From the NCBI GenBank assembly GCA_030278955.1, contig JAOANR010000006.1, forward strand, positions 53,596,915-53,660,914: a stretch of DNA of 64,000 nt, in the 5' to 3' direction. Origin of the DNA: Hygrophila difformis. Taxonomy: Eukaryota > Streptophyta > Magnoliopsida > Lamiales > Acanthaceae. Within the stretch, counting starts at the first letter, position 1. Each line of letters starts with the position of its first letter. The position numbers and the translations under genes were made by a program. Positions 35,497 through 45,610 of this stretch are shown piece by piece. Under the pieces are notes generated by a model. The model did not search any database, had not been told where the DNA came from, and saw only the letters and a list, made by a program, of their open reading frames with translations.

Positions 35497-36930
35497 GAAT
35501 TTGACATTATTATCAAGGATAGAAAAGGAAAAGATAATGGAGTAGCAGACCACCTTTCTAGATTGGAGGAGAAAACAGAGAAAGAGGAAGTTGTAAATGA
35601 TAAATTCCCAGATGAACAATTGTATGCTTTGCAGTTGCATCAATTTGATTGTCCTTGGTTTTCAGATTTTGCTAATTATCTAGCTTGCAAGATTGTCCCA
35701 AAATTTAAAGACTCTCATCAGAAGTCAAGGTTTTTCAGAGAAATTCAGAAGTACTATTGGGATGACCCCTTTTTATTCAAGTTTTGTTCAGACCAGGTTA
35801 TTAGGCGCTGTGTTCATGAAAAAGAAGGTTTCCAAATTGTCAGAAAGTGTTATGAGAACCCTTTAGGAGGCCATCATGGTCCTGCTAGGACTGCTAGAAA
35901 AGTTCTAGATTGTGGGTTTTACTGGCCAACTATCTTTTTGGATTCCCAGAAACTTATAAAGATGTGTGATAGATGTCAAAGACTGGGAAACATTTCAATG
36001 AGAGAAGAAATGCCTCAAAAAGGGATTTTAGAAGTAGAGATATTTGATGTCTGGGGAATTGATTTTATGGGACCATTTCCCCCGTCTTTTGGTAATCATT
36101 ATATTCTAGTAGCTGTTGATTATGTTTCAAAGTGGGTAGAGGCAGTAGCCTTACCCAATAATGAAGCTAAACAAGTTACTAAATTTCTACAGAAGAATAT
36201 TTTTACCAGGTTTGGAGCCCCTCGTGCCATTATATCTGATGGAGGATCTCACTTCGTGAATAAGCTCTTTGAGAAGTTACTAAAGCAGTATGGCGTTCAT
36301 CACAAAGTTGGATCACCATATCATCCTCAGACAAGTGGACAGGTGGAGGTATCTAATAAGGAAATTAAGCACATTCTACAAGCTTCTGTGAACATTACAA
36401 GAAAAGACTGGTCAAGGAAGTTAGATGATGCTTTATGGGCTTACAGAACTGCTTTTAAAACTCCTATAGGAATGTCTCCCTACAGATTAGTTTTTGGAAA
36501 AGCATGTCATCTTCCAGTTGAGTTAGAACATAGAGCATATTGGGCCATTAAAATGCTCAACATGGATTTTCAGTCAGGACAAGATAAGAGGAAGTTTGAT
36601 CTGTCTAAACTAGAAGAGATGAGACTGGAAGCATATGAAAGCAGCAAGATTTATAAAGATCGAACTAAGAAAATTCATGATTCAAAAATTAAACATAAAG
36701 AATTTTCTGTTGGTCAATTGGTTTTGCTTTATAATTCTCGTTTGAAATTATTTCCAGGTAAGCTCAGATCAAGGTGGACAGGACCATTTCCTGTTGTAGC
36801 TGTTCATGATAATGGCTCAGTTACAATTATGCTCAATGAAGGAGAAAAGACTGTAAATGGACACAGGCTGAAGGAATATATTGGTCAACAAGACCTAAAT
36901 ATCCAAACTGAATATTTGGATAATCCTTAG
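35497..36930 (+). CDS. Element B RNase H end and integrase
   Basis: In frame with the preceding segment after the single TAA. It includes the [10 protein letters not shown] motif, the integrase HHCC zinc region ([12 protein letters not shown]...CDRCQR), and the catalytic core with Asp (GIDFMGPFP), Asp (IISDGGSHF) and Glu (GQVEVSNKE). It ends with the C-terminal fold [20 protein letters not shown]. The integrase itself looks intact. Confidence 0.92.
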   Translation, partial: EFDIIIKDRKGKDNGVADHLSRLEEKTEKEEVVNDKFPDEQLYALQLHQFDCPWFSDFANYLACKIVPKFKDSHQKSRFFREIQKYYWDDPFLFKFCSDQVIRRCVHEKEGFQIVRKCYENPLGGHHGPARTARKVLDCGFYWPTIFLDSQKLIKMCDRCQRLGNISMREEMPQKGILEVEIFDVWGIDFMGPFPPSFGNHYILVAVDYVSKWVEAVALPNNEAKQVTKFLQKNIFTRFGAPRAIISDGGSHFVNKLFEKLLKQYGVHHKVGSPYHPQTSGQVEVSNKEIKHILQASVNITRKDWSRKLDDALWAYRTAFKTPIGMSPYRLVFGKACHLPVELEHRAYWAIKMLNMDFQSGQDKRKFDLSKLEEMRLEAYESSKIYKDRTKKIHDSKIKHKEFSVGQLVLLYNSRLKLFPGKLRSRWTGPFPVVAVHDNGSVTIMLNEGEKTVNGHRLKEYIGQQDLNIQTEYLDNP

Positions 36931-36944
36931 TTTTCTATTTTCTG

Positions 36945-36967
36945 AAAAAAAAAAAAAATAGGGGGGT
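36945..36967 (+). promoter_or_regulatory. Vestigial polypurine-like tract after pol
   Basis: A run of about 13 A, then TAGGGGGGTGG, 15 bp after the pol stop. In a simple gypsy element this is where the 3' LTR would start, but coding cargo follows instead of an LTR. Confidence 0.5.
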
Positions 36968-37149
36968 GGATACTACCCAGGTTAACTGAGTAGTATTCCC
37001 CTTTTCTTTAGACTTATTTTTCATCTCTAATTCTTTTATTTTTTTATTTTCAGGAATTCGAGAAATGAAGCTGTGATGGAATGAAGGAGGAAGAGACATG
37101 AATCTTCAAACAGGTTTTTGAGTATTAAGTGTTTGGAAAATGGAGTATG

Positions 37150-37430
37150 AATGGATCCTGAGGCCACGCTTCTGTAATTTTGTCAAAGCGTGAGTTAAAA
37201 ATGAGTTACTCTTACTCACGCTTTGTAAAAGTTATGATGCGAGGTGATCAGTTCAAATTTTTATTCTGTCAAAATTATAATTTGTTAAGGAATAAGAGTT
37301 TGGTGTCTACGCTTTGTTGAAAAACAAAGCGAGACTATTTTACTCTGGGATTTGTACAAGAATGTTTTCTCGCTTTGTAATTAACAAAGCGAGAAAAGGA
37401 TTTTTATACCCACGCAATGACAATCGACAG
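37150..37430 (+). repeat. Hairpin array of element B upstream of the F-box genes
   Basis: Repeated CTCGCTTTGT/ACAAAGCGAG half-sites. The best is a perfect 14-bp stem with a 5-nt loop at 37365-37397 (TTTTCTCGCTTTGT and its complement). Others are CACGCTTTG (37214), CTACGCTTTG...CAAAGCGAG (37307-37333), and ACGCAATG...AGAGCGAG (37413-37436). The array lies 140-420 bp upstream of the first F-box TATA box. Confidence 0.75.
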
Positions 37431-37574
37431 AGCGAGAGTCTGGGAATTTTGAACGGATAGATTTTCAAACTTCTCAAGGACTAAAATACCCTTTTCAGAC
37501 TCTTCTTCTTCTCGTACACTAACCATCACGTCGTTTCAACCGCCAGTAATTATGGCAGAATTTAGTTTTTCTGC

Positions 37575-37582
37575 TATAAAAT
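37575..37582 (+). promoter_or_regulatory. Internal TATA box of F-box gene 1
   Basis: TATAAAAT, 80 bp upstream of the ATG, with a CT-rich leader (CCTCCTCTTCTTTC). This suggests cargo transcription independent of the LTR. Confidence 0.55.
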
Positions 37583-37661
37583 CTAGTCGAACCCTCCTCT
37601 TCTTTCATCTCAAACATTTCCATCCTGAGAAATTACCCTAAAACCATATTCAAAAGATAGA

Positions 37662-38402
37662 ATGGCCGCAGCAGCTCCAAATGCTAGAACATCCATTCTA
37701 GACATTCCTGAAGAAATCTTGGGAGATATTCTCTCAAGGTTGGGAAGAGAAGAGATGAAGGATGTAGCCAGGTTAGCCCCAACCTGCAAAAAGTTCGCCA
37801 AAGCAACTATGACGCCTATAGTATGGAGGAGGGCAAATGTGGAAAGGAGGATGACTGCAGAGAGGACACTTGACTCTCATTACATCCGAATACTTCGAAG
37901 ATGCAGAGAGGCGGGAAATTTCATGCTGAAGCTAGAACCTGCACTCTTGAGATTCTGCAATACAGGGCTCAAGGAAGCCGCTTTTGAAGTTCTTAAACCT
38001 GGAGTCGATGACAATCATCACCCCTCAATCTTTATCAAGGCCTTCATTCTTTTGAGTTTGGAGAGCCTTGAGGAAATTGATGAGGGATTGTATCTTCTCG
38101 GATCAATCCTGAAAGATGAAGATCACATCCGCAAGATGGAGGCGAAGATCAGCAAGCTATTCAATGAAAGCGAAGAGGAGCCTAATCCCTTTAAGGGACA
38201 AGGACATCGCGAGTACTGCGATTATTTAGCACCACATAGTAGGGACTTAGTTAGGGAACCTCCACACTTTAATTATGGTGCCACAAACATTGATTGTTTG
38301 TGTTGTGAGGTTACTAGTTTAGTTAGGAGATTAAGAGAAAATTTTAATGAGCATGTAATTGAATCTGAGTCAGAATTAGAAACTGATTCAGATTCAAACT
38401 GA
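37662..38402 (+). CDS. F-box protein 1 (single exon)
   Basis: 246 residues. The N-terminal F-box (about 12-50) reads ILDIPEEILGDILSRLGREE; F-box proteins hand substrates to SCF ubiquitin ligases through SKP1. The C-terminal helical part has CREAGNFMLKLEPAL and EAAFEVLKPGVDDNH, resembling the TPR/Sel1-like half of the At2g35280-like plant F-box family. Near the end are Cys residues in C...CLCC, then an acidic tail. The N-terminus MAAAAPNAR is continuous here, whereas the same place is split by an intron in genes 2 and 3, so this copy looks intron-free. It is the first of five such genes after the integrase. Confidence 0.88.
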   Translation: MAAAAPNARTSILDIPEEILGDILSRLGREEMKDVARLAPTCKKFAKATMTPIVWRRANVERRMTAERTLDSHYIRILRRCREAGNFMLKLEPALLRFCNTGLKEAAFEVLKPGVDDNHHPSIFIKAFILLSLESLEEIDEGLYLLGSILKDEDHIRKMEAKISKLFNESEEEPNPFKGQGHREYCDYLAPHSRDLVREPPHFNYGATNIDCLCCEVTSLVRRLRENFNEHVIESESELETDSDSN

Positions 38403-38776
38403 TCGATTATGTAATCTCTTAATTTGTATCTAAATACTAACCCCTTTTGGTGTTGCTATATATTTACTCCTCGCTTCATTTTTTATTAAAAGGAAACAAC
38501 TTGATTGATCTTATCCTTTACATTAGATTTTTATCTGTCCTTTTAAATAAAAATCTTCGAAATAGGGTTATTTTAGGCTTAATCATTACTCCCTGCAGAG
38601 ACAAGATTTACTATCTTGACCCCTGCAGTCCTTAGATAAAAATAGGCGTCTCTGTCCTTGCAGTCATTCCTCTCACTTGTCATTTCAAAAATTTTCATCA
38701 GATTTTCTTCTCTTACTCAAGAAGAAATCGCCATACACCATTTTTATCACTTTCAACCATTCTCATAAGCAAGATC

Positions 38777-39865
38777 ATGGCCGAGAACAATCCGTAAGCA
38801 ATCTCGTTCATCTTTTCTTTCTTTTATTCTTAGTTCTATTTTGAAAAATTTGTTGTCAGATTGCATTTCTAGACCTAGGGTTCATGTTTCTATTTTTTTA
38901 GGGAATGGTTGTAGAAAACGAAACATTAATCATTTAAGATTCCTCATAACTAAGAGCCGTTTCTTTACACTCATTAATCCAGAGAATCTTTTCTGAAATT
39001 TTTAGTTTGTAACTGATGCATTATCCATATGAGACTTTGGAACTTTATTGGGAATGAAACTCCCATTTCGAGTATTCTGGTTCCATCATAAAACTATTCC
39101 CCTGTGTTCCTCATTATATTATTTTCTGGAAACAGAAATGCTAGGAATCCACAGCGCATTGGGACTCAAATATCCCATTTACCCACTGAGTTGTTGGGGG
39201 ATATTCTATCAAGAATCGGAAAGGATAATGTTAGAGAGCTCTTCAGGATAGCAGAAGTCTCTCCATTATTTTACCAGGCAAGCAAAACCCATTTTGTATA
39301 CAAGAGAGTGGACTTGGAATCGTGTATGAGGTGGAGAGAGGATGTTTATCCGGACAACCAGAAAAGATTCATTCGGGAGTGTCAAAATGCAGGGAACTTC
39401 ATGTTCAACATTGAACCTGCATTGAAGGCATTTGTAGAGGAAAAAGATGAGAAGAAGGCATATGAAATCCTCAAGCCAGGACTAGATGATGGGCATGAAC
39501 CTACTATTCTGCTCAGAACGATGCTCCTATTAACAAAACAAGAGGATAAGTGGATTGAAGAAGGATTAGAGTTGGTCCAAACAGTAGCTTCTGATGTTTT
39601 AGAAGTGGTTTTCATTAAAATCTATCTTTTTCATTGGTTCACCCATATTCCTCAACTTCCAAATCCTTTTCTAGGGCAACCAGAGATGAGCTACTGTAAG
39701 GATCACACCTTGCAGGTTCGAGTCTTACTACCACCACACATCAGGATGGACTGCATCCCATGTCAATTCTTTGACATGGTGAGGCAGTTTAGACTGTATT
39801 GTGGTGAAGTGTTTCCTGATGAGTTCATGTGGACCGACTCCGATGATGAGGAAATTGACCCCTGA
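38777..39865 (+). CDS. F-box protein 2 (two exons)
   Basis: Exons 38777-38793 (17 nt) and 39136-39865, with a GT-AG intron of 342 bp, giving 248 residues beginning MAENNPNARN. The F-box is ISHLPTELLGDILSRIGKDN. The helical half contains CQNAGNFMFNIEPALKAF and KKAYEILKPGLDDGH, close to gene 4. It has a C-terminal Cys cluster (C...CIPC) and an acidic tail. The 17-nt first exon is supported by the match of its product to the uninterrupted start of gene 1 (AP-NAR versus NP-NAR). A weak TATA-like ATAAAAATA lies about 140 bp upstream. Confidence 0.85.
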
Positions 39866-40356
39866 GCAGTTAGAGCTAGAAATTCTATAGTATTATATAT
39901 GTTTGTAATTTCTGGATATTTTGATGCATTTTGGATCATTTGGATTTTATGTATTACAATTCTCCTACTTTTCTATTTTGTATGATCAGTTTCTTTACTC
40001 AACTCAAAAATGAATTAAAGATGAAACTGGAAATCAGGAAATGGGATGGAAGAATTGGTAATCTGTAAATAAATAAGCTAAGGGTGGATTTTTGTTAGGC
40101 ATTAAGATGAATCTGGTGAAGAAGATTTAACCAGACTTAATATTAAAATTTAGAAGTCTTAATCCTTTTCAATGATTACCCCTCGCTTTGTTCTCAACCA
40201 ATTCAATTTCATCCAATTTATGTTGTTTGAGTTCTTTAACTTAATTTTTGAATCAATAACCAGACTCACTGATGTGGCAGGTCTAGAATGAGTGAGTACA
40301 CTCTGAGTACTTGAGTACCCTACTTTTTATTCTTTAACTAGGCCAGCCCATTGTTT

Positions 40357-40364
40357 TATATAAG
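40357..40364 (+). promoter_or_regulatory. TATA box of F-box gene 3
   Basis: TATATAAG, about 146 bp upstream of the ATG at 40510, followed by a CT-rich leader. Confidence 0.5.
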
Positions 40365-40509
40365 ATCTATAACCTTCTTATCTTTTCAAATCATTTTCAT
40401 ATCTTTTCACATTCTCTCTCGAGAAGAAACCGCCATCTTTGAAGTTTTTCTTCTTCCTCTATTTGCGAAACTTTTCTTTCAGTAACACTCAGCTTCAGGA
40501 ACAATCGTA

Positions 40510-41423
40510 ATGGCGAGCAACAACCCGTAAGCTCTCCGTTCATTTTTCATCGCATTTCTTCCTGATGTTTAAAGTTGTTACATTCTGCATTATAATGTCT
40601 TTACTCATACTAGGGTTTAAGTTTTTCATCCACTGTCGTTCTTCCCTAATTTTAAAACTTGGAGTATAATTTCAACTGATTCTTCTTCTTTAAAATTCGA
40701 TTAAATAACAGTGAGGAGCAGCCTTCTGAGTCCTCTGCTTTACACCTGACTGATCTTCCATTGGATGTCCTTGGGGAGATTCTGTCACGAGTAGGGCAGA
40801 GCAGCTTTGAAGATTTGCTCAAGTGCAAACAAATCTGTTCAACATTCACAATAGCCTCAGAATATCCTATTGTCCTTCGGAGATTTAATGTACAGGATCT
40901 AGCCTTTAAAAGAATTTCCAATGAATCCTCTGGTAAAATCAATTTTCTAGATGCCTGTAGAGAGGCTGAGAATCATATTCTGAATTTGCCCAAGGCCTTG
41001 GAATTGTTTGTACAGGGGAAAGGATCCAAGGCATTTCAGATCCTGGATGAAGGAATAGAAGATAACTTTAAGATGTCCCAATATTTTAAAGCTTTATGTT
41101 GCCTAAGTAAAAGTTCTAGGGAAGAGATAGAAGCTGGACTTCGCTTAATTAGTCCAATCTTAAGGGATAGATTAAATAGTTATGAATTTAGATATAATTT
41201 TCTCACCCTAGTTTCAGAATGGGAATATGTCCCAAATCCATTCTTAGGGCAGGAAAATAGGGAATTCTGTGTTGTAGAAGTTCGTGATCAGGAAACCTTC
41301 CATAAGTCATCATACCATACAGCCGATCAGGTCTGCTATCTCTGCTGTGACACAAAAAGAGCCATAGCTGACTTTAGGATGGCAGCAGGGGAGAACTTTG
41401 ATAATTATAGCATTAATGAATAA
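40510..41423 (+). CDS. F-box protein 3 (two exons)
   Basis: Exons 40510-40526 (17 nt, MASNN plus two bases) and 40712-41423; 242 residues. The F-box is LTDLPLDVLGEILSRVGQSS. The helical half is present (CREAENHILNLPKALELF), with a Cys motif CYLCC near the end. The intron is in the same codon position (after two bases of Pro6) as in gene 2. This leader exon is the only one upstream of F-box exons 4 and 5 and of ORF X that is not separated from them by another promoter, so it may serve them too. Confidence 0.85.
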
Positions 41424-41614
41424 GCTTTTGGACAAAGGAGAAAGAGATTGATGTATGTGACATGTCTTCTAATTTTTAACTTTGAAACTGTCACTAGATC
41501 AGATATTTTGCACAATGTAATGTAGCCTGATTTTGATAATAAAATCTAATCTCATTGCTACATAAATGTTGAGTTTAACTTTGAATTCTGTGTTCTTTCT
41601 CCTTTTCTTTTCAG

Positions 41615-42368
41615 AAATGTCGAAAACCCTCAACTCTTGGAAACTCAATTACTTGATTTACCAATAGAGTTACTGGGAGACATTCTGTCAAGACTAGGAA
41701 TGGAAAGCATAAAGGCACTTTTTAGAGCATCCGAAACTTCTAAGCAATTTCTCTCAGCAAGCAGGTCATCGTTAGCTCTAAAGAGAGCTAATTTGGAAAC
41801 TTGTGCTGTTTGGAGAGGAGATGCTTATCCAAGTAACCAAGTCAGATTCATTAAAAGATGCCAGGATGCAGGCAACTATATGTTTAATATTGTGCCTGCA
41901 TTGATAGCCTTTGTCGAGGATAAAAATGAGGAAAAAGCTTATGAAATTCTTAAGCCTGGTTTAGATGATAAACACAAACCAACCACTTTCAAAAGATCCT
42001 TTCTACTGCTTTCCAAACAAGATTCGCAGCTGGATGAGGAAGGAATTCAATTGATCAAATCTGTGACTCAAGATCCTTTTGAACTTCTATTCTTAAAAAT
42101 GAGTGTTCTCCACTGGCTCCTTTATGGTGAAAAGTTCCCAAACCCATTCCTTGATCAAGAGGAAAGGAGTTTTTGTAAGAATCACTCTATCCAAGAGCGA
42201 CAGCAATTACCTTTTAATGAAAGGATGGAGTGTATTCCTTGTGAACTGTTTGACTATGTCAAGCAATACAGAAGAGCAAGTGGCGAACTAGGCATATTAT
42301 TTGAATGGGAGCAATGGAACAATGCAGAAGAAGATCATAATGAAGAAGAACTACTAGAATTAGAATAA
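41615..42368 (+). CDS. F-box exon 4 (needs an upstream leader exon)
   Basis: An open exon after a strong acceptor (CCTTTTCTTTTCAG). It has no usable in-frame ATG before the F-box. Joined in phase to a 17-nt leader exon such as 40510-40526 it would encode about 256 residues starting MASNNPNVENP, very like gene 2 (NPNARNP). The F-box is LLDLPIELLGDILSRLGMES; the helical half has CQDAGNYMFNIVPALIAF and KAYEILKPGLDDKH, then Cys residues C...CIPC and a Glu-rich tail. That it is expressed by alternative splicing is inference. Confidence 0.78.
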
Positions 42369-42528
42369 TCTAGAAATCAAGTGATTGATATTTTCTTTGC
42401 TTGTATCTTTTGTGTTTTTGTCTTGGGACAGAGAATTATGTGGATGATTCAAAGCTGTACATCCCTTTTCCATTAATGAATTGCATTCTTTAGTTGTTAA
42501 TTCTATTTTTGTTTTTAACTTTACTCAG

Positions 42529-43276
42529 CTATGAAATTGGAACTTCATCAAAGCAACCAAGGACTTCATTAGAGAAATCTGGATCGGGGGAAACTCAGAT
42601 CACAGATCTTCCCTATGAGATTCTTGGAAACATTTTATCAAGATTTGCATTTGACCACCTTGAGACTGTCTTTAATTGTAAACTGGTCTGCAAAGAGCTC
42701 GAAAAAGCTACTCATCATCCTTTAGTCTTGAAAAAGGCTTCTCTTGAAGACTTTACAGCATGGGGATGGGGAACTTTTGAAGAGACACAAAGCATTTTCC
42801 TTGAAACCTGCAAAAATGCAGGAAATTGGATGTACCAGTTACATGAGGCACTGCGTTTATTCGTCAAAGACAAGAATGAACAAGCAGCGTTTGAACTCTT
42901 AAAACCTGCAATTACTGATAATCACCCCCCATCCATCTATGTAAAAGCTCTTATGCTCTTAAGTAAGGATGAAAGGGAAGAGCAAGAGAAGGGAATTTGG
43001 CTCTTCGCTCCTCTGTGCAAGAATAGACGAAGACTCAAGGATCTTCGACTTCAAGTCAGAGGGTGGTTATCCAGTTATGAGGAATTCATCTCACCTTTTC
43101 AAGGACAACCCAAGAAGAGACTTTGTGACCTTAGGAGCTATTATGATAACAATCATGGTCCCTCAAGGAATACCTATGGAGTCGTGTCAATTTACTGTAT
43201 GAGGTGCTTAGTTTCTGAGCATTGTAATCTGTTTCAAAGATTTGGAATTGAGGCAGAGACACCTCCTCATCTGTAA
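42529..43276 (+). CDS. F-box exon 5 (needs an upstream leader exon)
   Basis: An open exon after the acceptor ACTTTACTCAG, in the same phase as exons 3 and 4; with the 17-nt leader it would give about 254 residues. The F-box is ITDLPYEILGNILSRFAFDH. The helical half is CKNAGNWMYQLHEALRLF and AAFELLKPAITDNH. The C-terminal Cys motif is C...CMRC. It is more divergent than genes 2 and 4. No ATG stands in frame before the F-box. Confidence 0.76.
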
Positions 43277-43429
43277 TTGATAGGTTGAACGTCATAAGAA
43301 ACACCATGCTTTGTAGTTCCATATTTTGAATCTGATAAACTATATGTTTTGCTTTTGATTAATGATGTTTTGAATTCGAATTTCCTGCTATTTTCTGATT
43401 AAATTAGACTCAGTTAGCATTGAAATCTT

Positions 43430-43557
43430 CACATTTAGAGCAAATCTCTAAATGTGAGTATGGTGATGTCATGAATAGAATGATGAATATGAAAAGAAAA
43501 TCTGGTATTATGTTTCTTTTCTATCATTTGCACATTTAGAGTCAAGCTCTAAATGTG
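43430..43557 (+). repeat. Two stem-loops with AAATGTGAGTATGGTGA motif
   Basis: Two copies of a perfect 11-bp stem: CACATTTAGAG, loop of 5 nt, CTCTAAATGTG, at 43430-43456 and 43531-43557, each continuing AGTATGGTGA. They lie between F-box exon 5 and the acceptor of ORF X. Related stem-loops occur three times in element C. Confidence 0.8.
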
Positions 43558-43600
43558 AGTATGGTGACACTAATTTACCAGTTGTTCTTGTTTTCTTAAG

Positions 43601-43899
43601 GATTCATAAGATGACCTATGAAGAACTTCAAGCTCGAAATATAGAATCGGATAAGAAAGAGAAATCATTTTTGGCAAAGACAAGAACGGTTAAGATGGTA
43701 GAAACTATTCGGAGGAGTGGTGGATGGACAGCAATGCAAATTTCACCTCCAGACTTTTATATCAATCCATTTATGCTTCAACATATACCAGATAAGGAAA
43801 AGGAATCATTGAGGATTGATTTAGAAGAAGCATTCTGGAATAAGATGAATAGATTTTGGGATGATCAAATGATAATTCTGATCAATGATAGGCACTGGC
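43601..43899 (+). pseudogene. ORF X of element B, 5' part (interrupted by element C)
   Basis: Begins after the acceptor TTTTCTTAAG; the frame is open from the first base after it, and the first ATG is at 43611 (MTYEELQARN). Helical, charged, with WTAMQISPPDFYINPF. At 43899 element C is inserted between TGG and CCT codons. The frame resumes exactly at 61583 after the CTGGC duplication. The product is homologous to the N-terminal region of the element C protein (see 49647-55286). Function unknown. Confidence 0.8.
43895..43899. repeat. Target site duplication of element C (left)
   Basis: CTGGC, repeated at 61578-61582 directly after the 3' LTR. Five bp is the size expected for gypsy integrases. 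Confidence 0.95.
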
Positions 43900-44202
43900 T
43901 GATAATGGCCAGAAATGACCATTATTTTCAATCCATTTCCGTGTCTTAAACGGGCATTTGATCGCATTCCGGTCTTACATTAAGTAAGAAAGCAGTCGAA
44001 TTGGACTAATTTATGCATAATTGTAAAAATAATAAGCTGGTATGAAAAAGGCATAAATATGTAATTTTATTACATATTTATGTTAGAAAAATCCAAAAAC
44101 ATGAGAAAAAGAAAAAGGAATGAAAAAGATGGGAAAAAGAGAGAAAAGCCCACAAAAAGAATATTTCCGGCCCATCTGGCCCAATCCAGCAGGCCCAGGA
44201 AG

Positions 44203-44450
44203 ACCTTTGTCGCGGAAGCCCTTGGCGCGATGCAGTGTTCCGCGACAAAGGATGGGTTCCGCGACCAAGTGGCCCTGATGAAGAAGAGACCAACCAAGCC
44301 CTTGGCGCGATGACCTTTGTCGCGATGGCATGTTCCGCGACAAAGGTCCATTCCGCGACCAAGATACATTTTTAGAGACACAAGACCCAGTCGAGAAGCT
44401 TTGCCACATGCAGTGTGTTCCGCGACCAAACTTGGTGCTCCGAGACAAGG
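44203..44450 (+). repeat. U3 hairpin cluster of element C
   Basis: CCTTTGTCGCGGAA (44204) pairs with TTCCGCGACAAAGG (44238) as a 14-bp stem; ACCTTTGTCGCG (44311) pairs with CGCGACAAAGGT (44336). Extra half-sites TTCCGCGACCAA and TCCGAGACAAGG follow. Located 80-320 bp upstream of the TATA box. The same sequence recurs at about 57345-57592. Frames on both strands here are by-products of the palindromes. Confidence 0.85.
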
Positions 44451-44520
44451 CTGTGATGTGTGTGATGTCTTGAGACACAATGGGCTCAAACCAAGGCCCA
44501 TGAGCTTAGGGTTTCCCCTC

Positions 44521-44528
44521 TATAAATA
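44521..44528 (+). promoter_or_regulatory. TATA box of element C 5' LTR
   Basis: TATAAATA after GGGTTTCCCCTC; identical at 57663-57670. Confidence 0.7.
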
Positions 44529-45143
44529 TGAGGTGTTTCCTTTGAGCTAAAGGTTGGAAGAATCTTAGAAAAACTACACCTTCTTGAAGACAAGTTGGGG
44601 AGTTCAGTAGCTTAGTTTAGTTAGGGTAGTTTAGTTAGATTTTTCTTGTATTATTTAATTTATGCACTAGTTAGAAGTAGTTTACTGCACTTTGGTTAGA
44701 TAGCCAGTTTTACACCTTGTTTTTGTTCTAAACTTTTGTTTAAGGGTTTGTGGTACTCAAACCATGAGTATGAACAACACCGTTTAATAATATGGGAAAA
44801 CATTCTCCATTTGTGTCCCAAAATCATGAAATGGGTCTCACACCCCATGGATCTTACTGTTTTCATTTTCCTTGGGTCATTTGACCCTCGTTTTTGCATT
44901 TTAATGTCACCGCTTGGTGACTTTTTCTTGGGATAATGTTGCATGCTTATGGATGATCAAGCTTAAATTAGGGTTTCTTAAGTTTTAAGTTGCTTTATTT
45001 CTATTTTGTTCAAGCATGTTCTAGCTAGATTCAAATTCTGTTTTGTTATTTTGAGCTTAGTTTAGCTTTTGAATCTGAAATGGGTGAGATCACACATAAT
45101 GCATGCCACTGTTCCACTTTACTTTTCTGACATGTGTACTGGA

Positions 45144-45610
45144 CACACCTTTATCGCGGAACAACCCTTGTCGCGGAACCACGTTTCGCGACAAAATGGC
45201 GCTTTGGCGACAAAGGTGCCAAAGAGCATTTGTTAATCATTATTTTAAAACCCTTGGTCGCGAAACACCCCTTGGCGCGGAACCACGTTCCGCGACAAAA
45301 TCTTGATTAGCGACCAAGGACCCAAATACTTGTGATTTTATTCTGGGAGGGCTTTGTCGCGGAGTTACCTTGTCGCGGAACCACGTTCCGCGCCAAAACC
45401 TTTTGTTCCGCGACAAGAATTATGCCTTGTCAAATTTTCAACCTTTTTGTCGCTATGGCTTTGTCGCGGAACCACGTTCCGCGACAAAATTTTCTTTACT
45501 TAGCGACAAAACAAACCCTAAACTTTCAAAATCCCATTTCTTTTATTTCCCACCCCTTTGTCGCGAAACCTTTGTCACGGAGCCACGCTCCGCGACACAA
45601 ACTCTGCATC
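45144..45610 (+). repeat. U5 hairpin array of element C
   Basis: Five units about 90-112 bp apart, each centred on a near-perfect palindrome TTGTCGCGGAAC-CAC-GTTCCGCGACAA (12-bp stem, 3-nt loop) and flanked by outer half-sites (TTTGTCGCGG... and ...AGCGACAAAG). Centres lie near 45180, 45285, 45386, 45475 and 45585. Repeated in the 3' LTR at about 58286-58752. Confidence 0.88.

Noticed and set aside
36945..37040. 3' LTR of element B starting right after pol (TGGATACTACCC)
   Set aside because: No similarity to the 5' LTR start at 27685, and B-type hairpins and cargo genes continue afterwards.
44070..44501. Overlapping frames of 77-143 codons on both strands, repeated at 57212-57692
   Set aside because: They arise from the CG-rich palindromes of the element C LTR, which avoid stops on both strands; no known domain and low-complexity SATK/RDK repeats.
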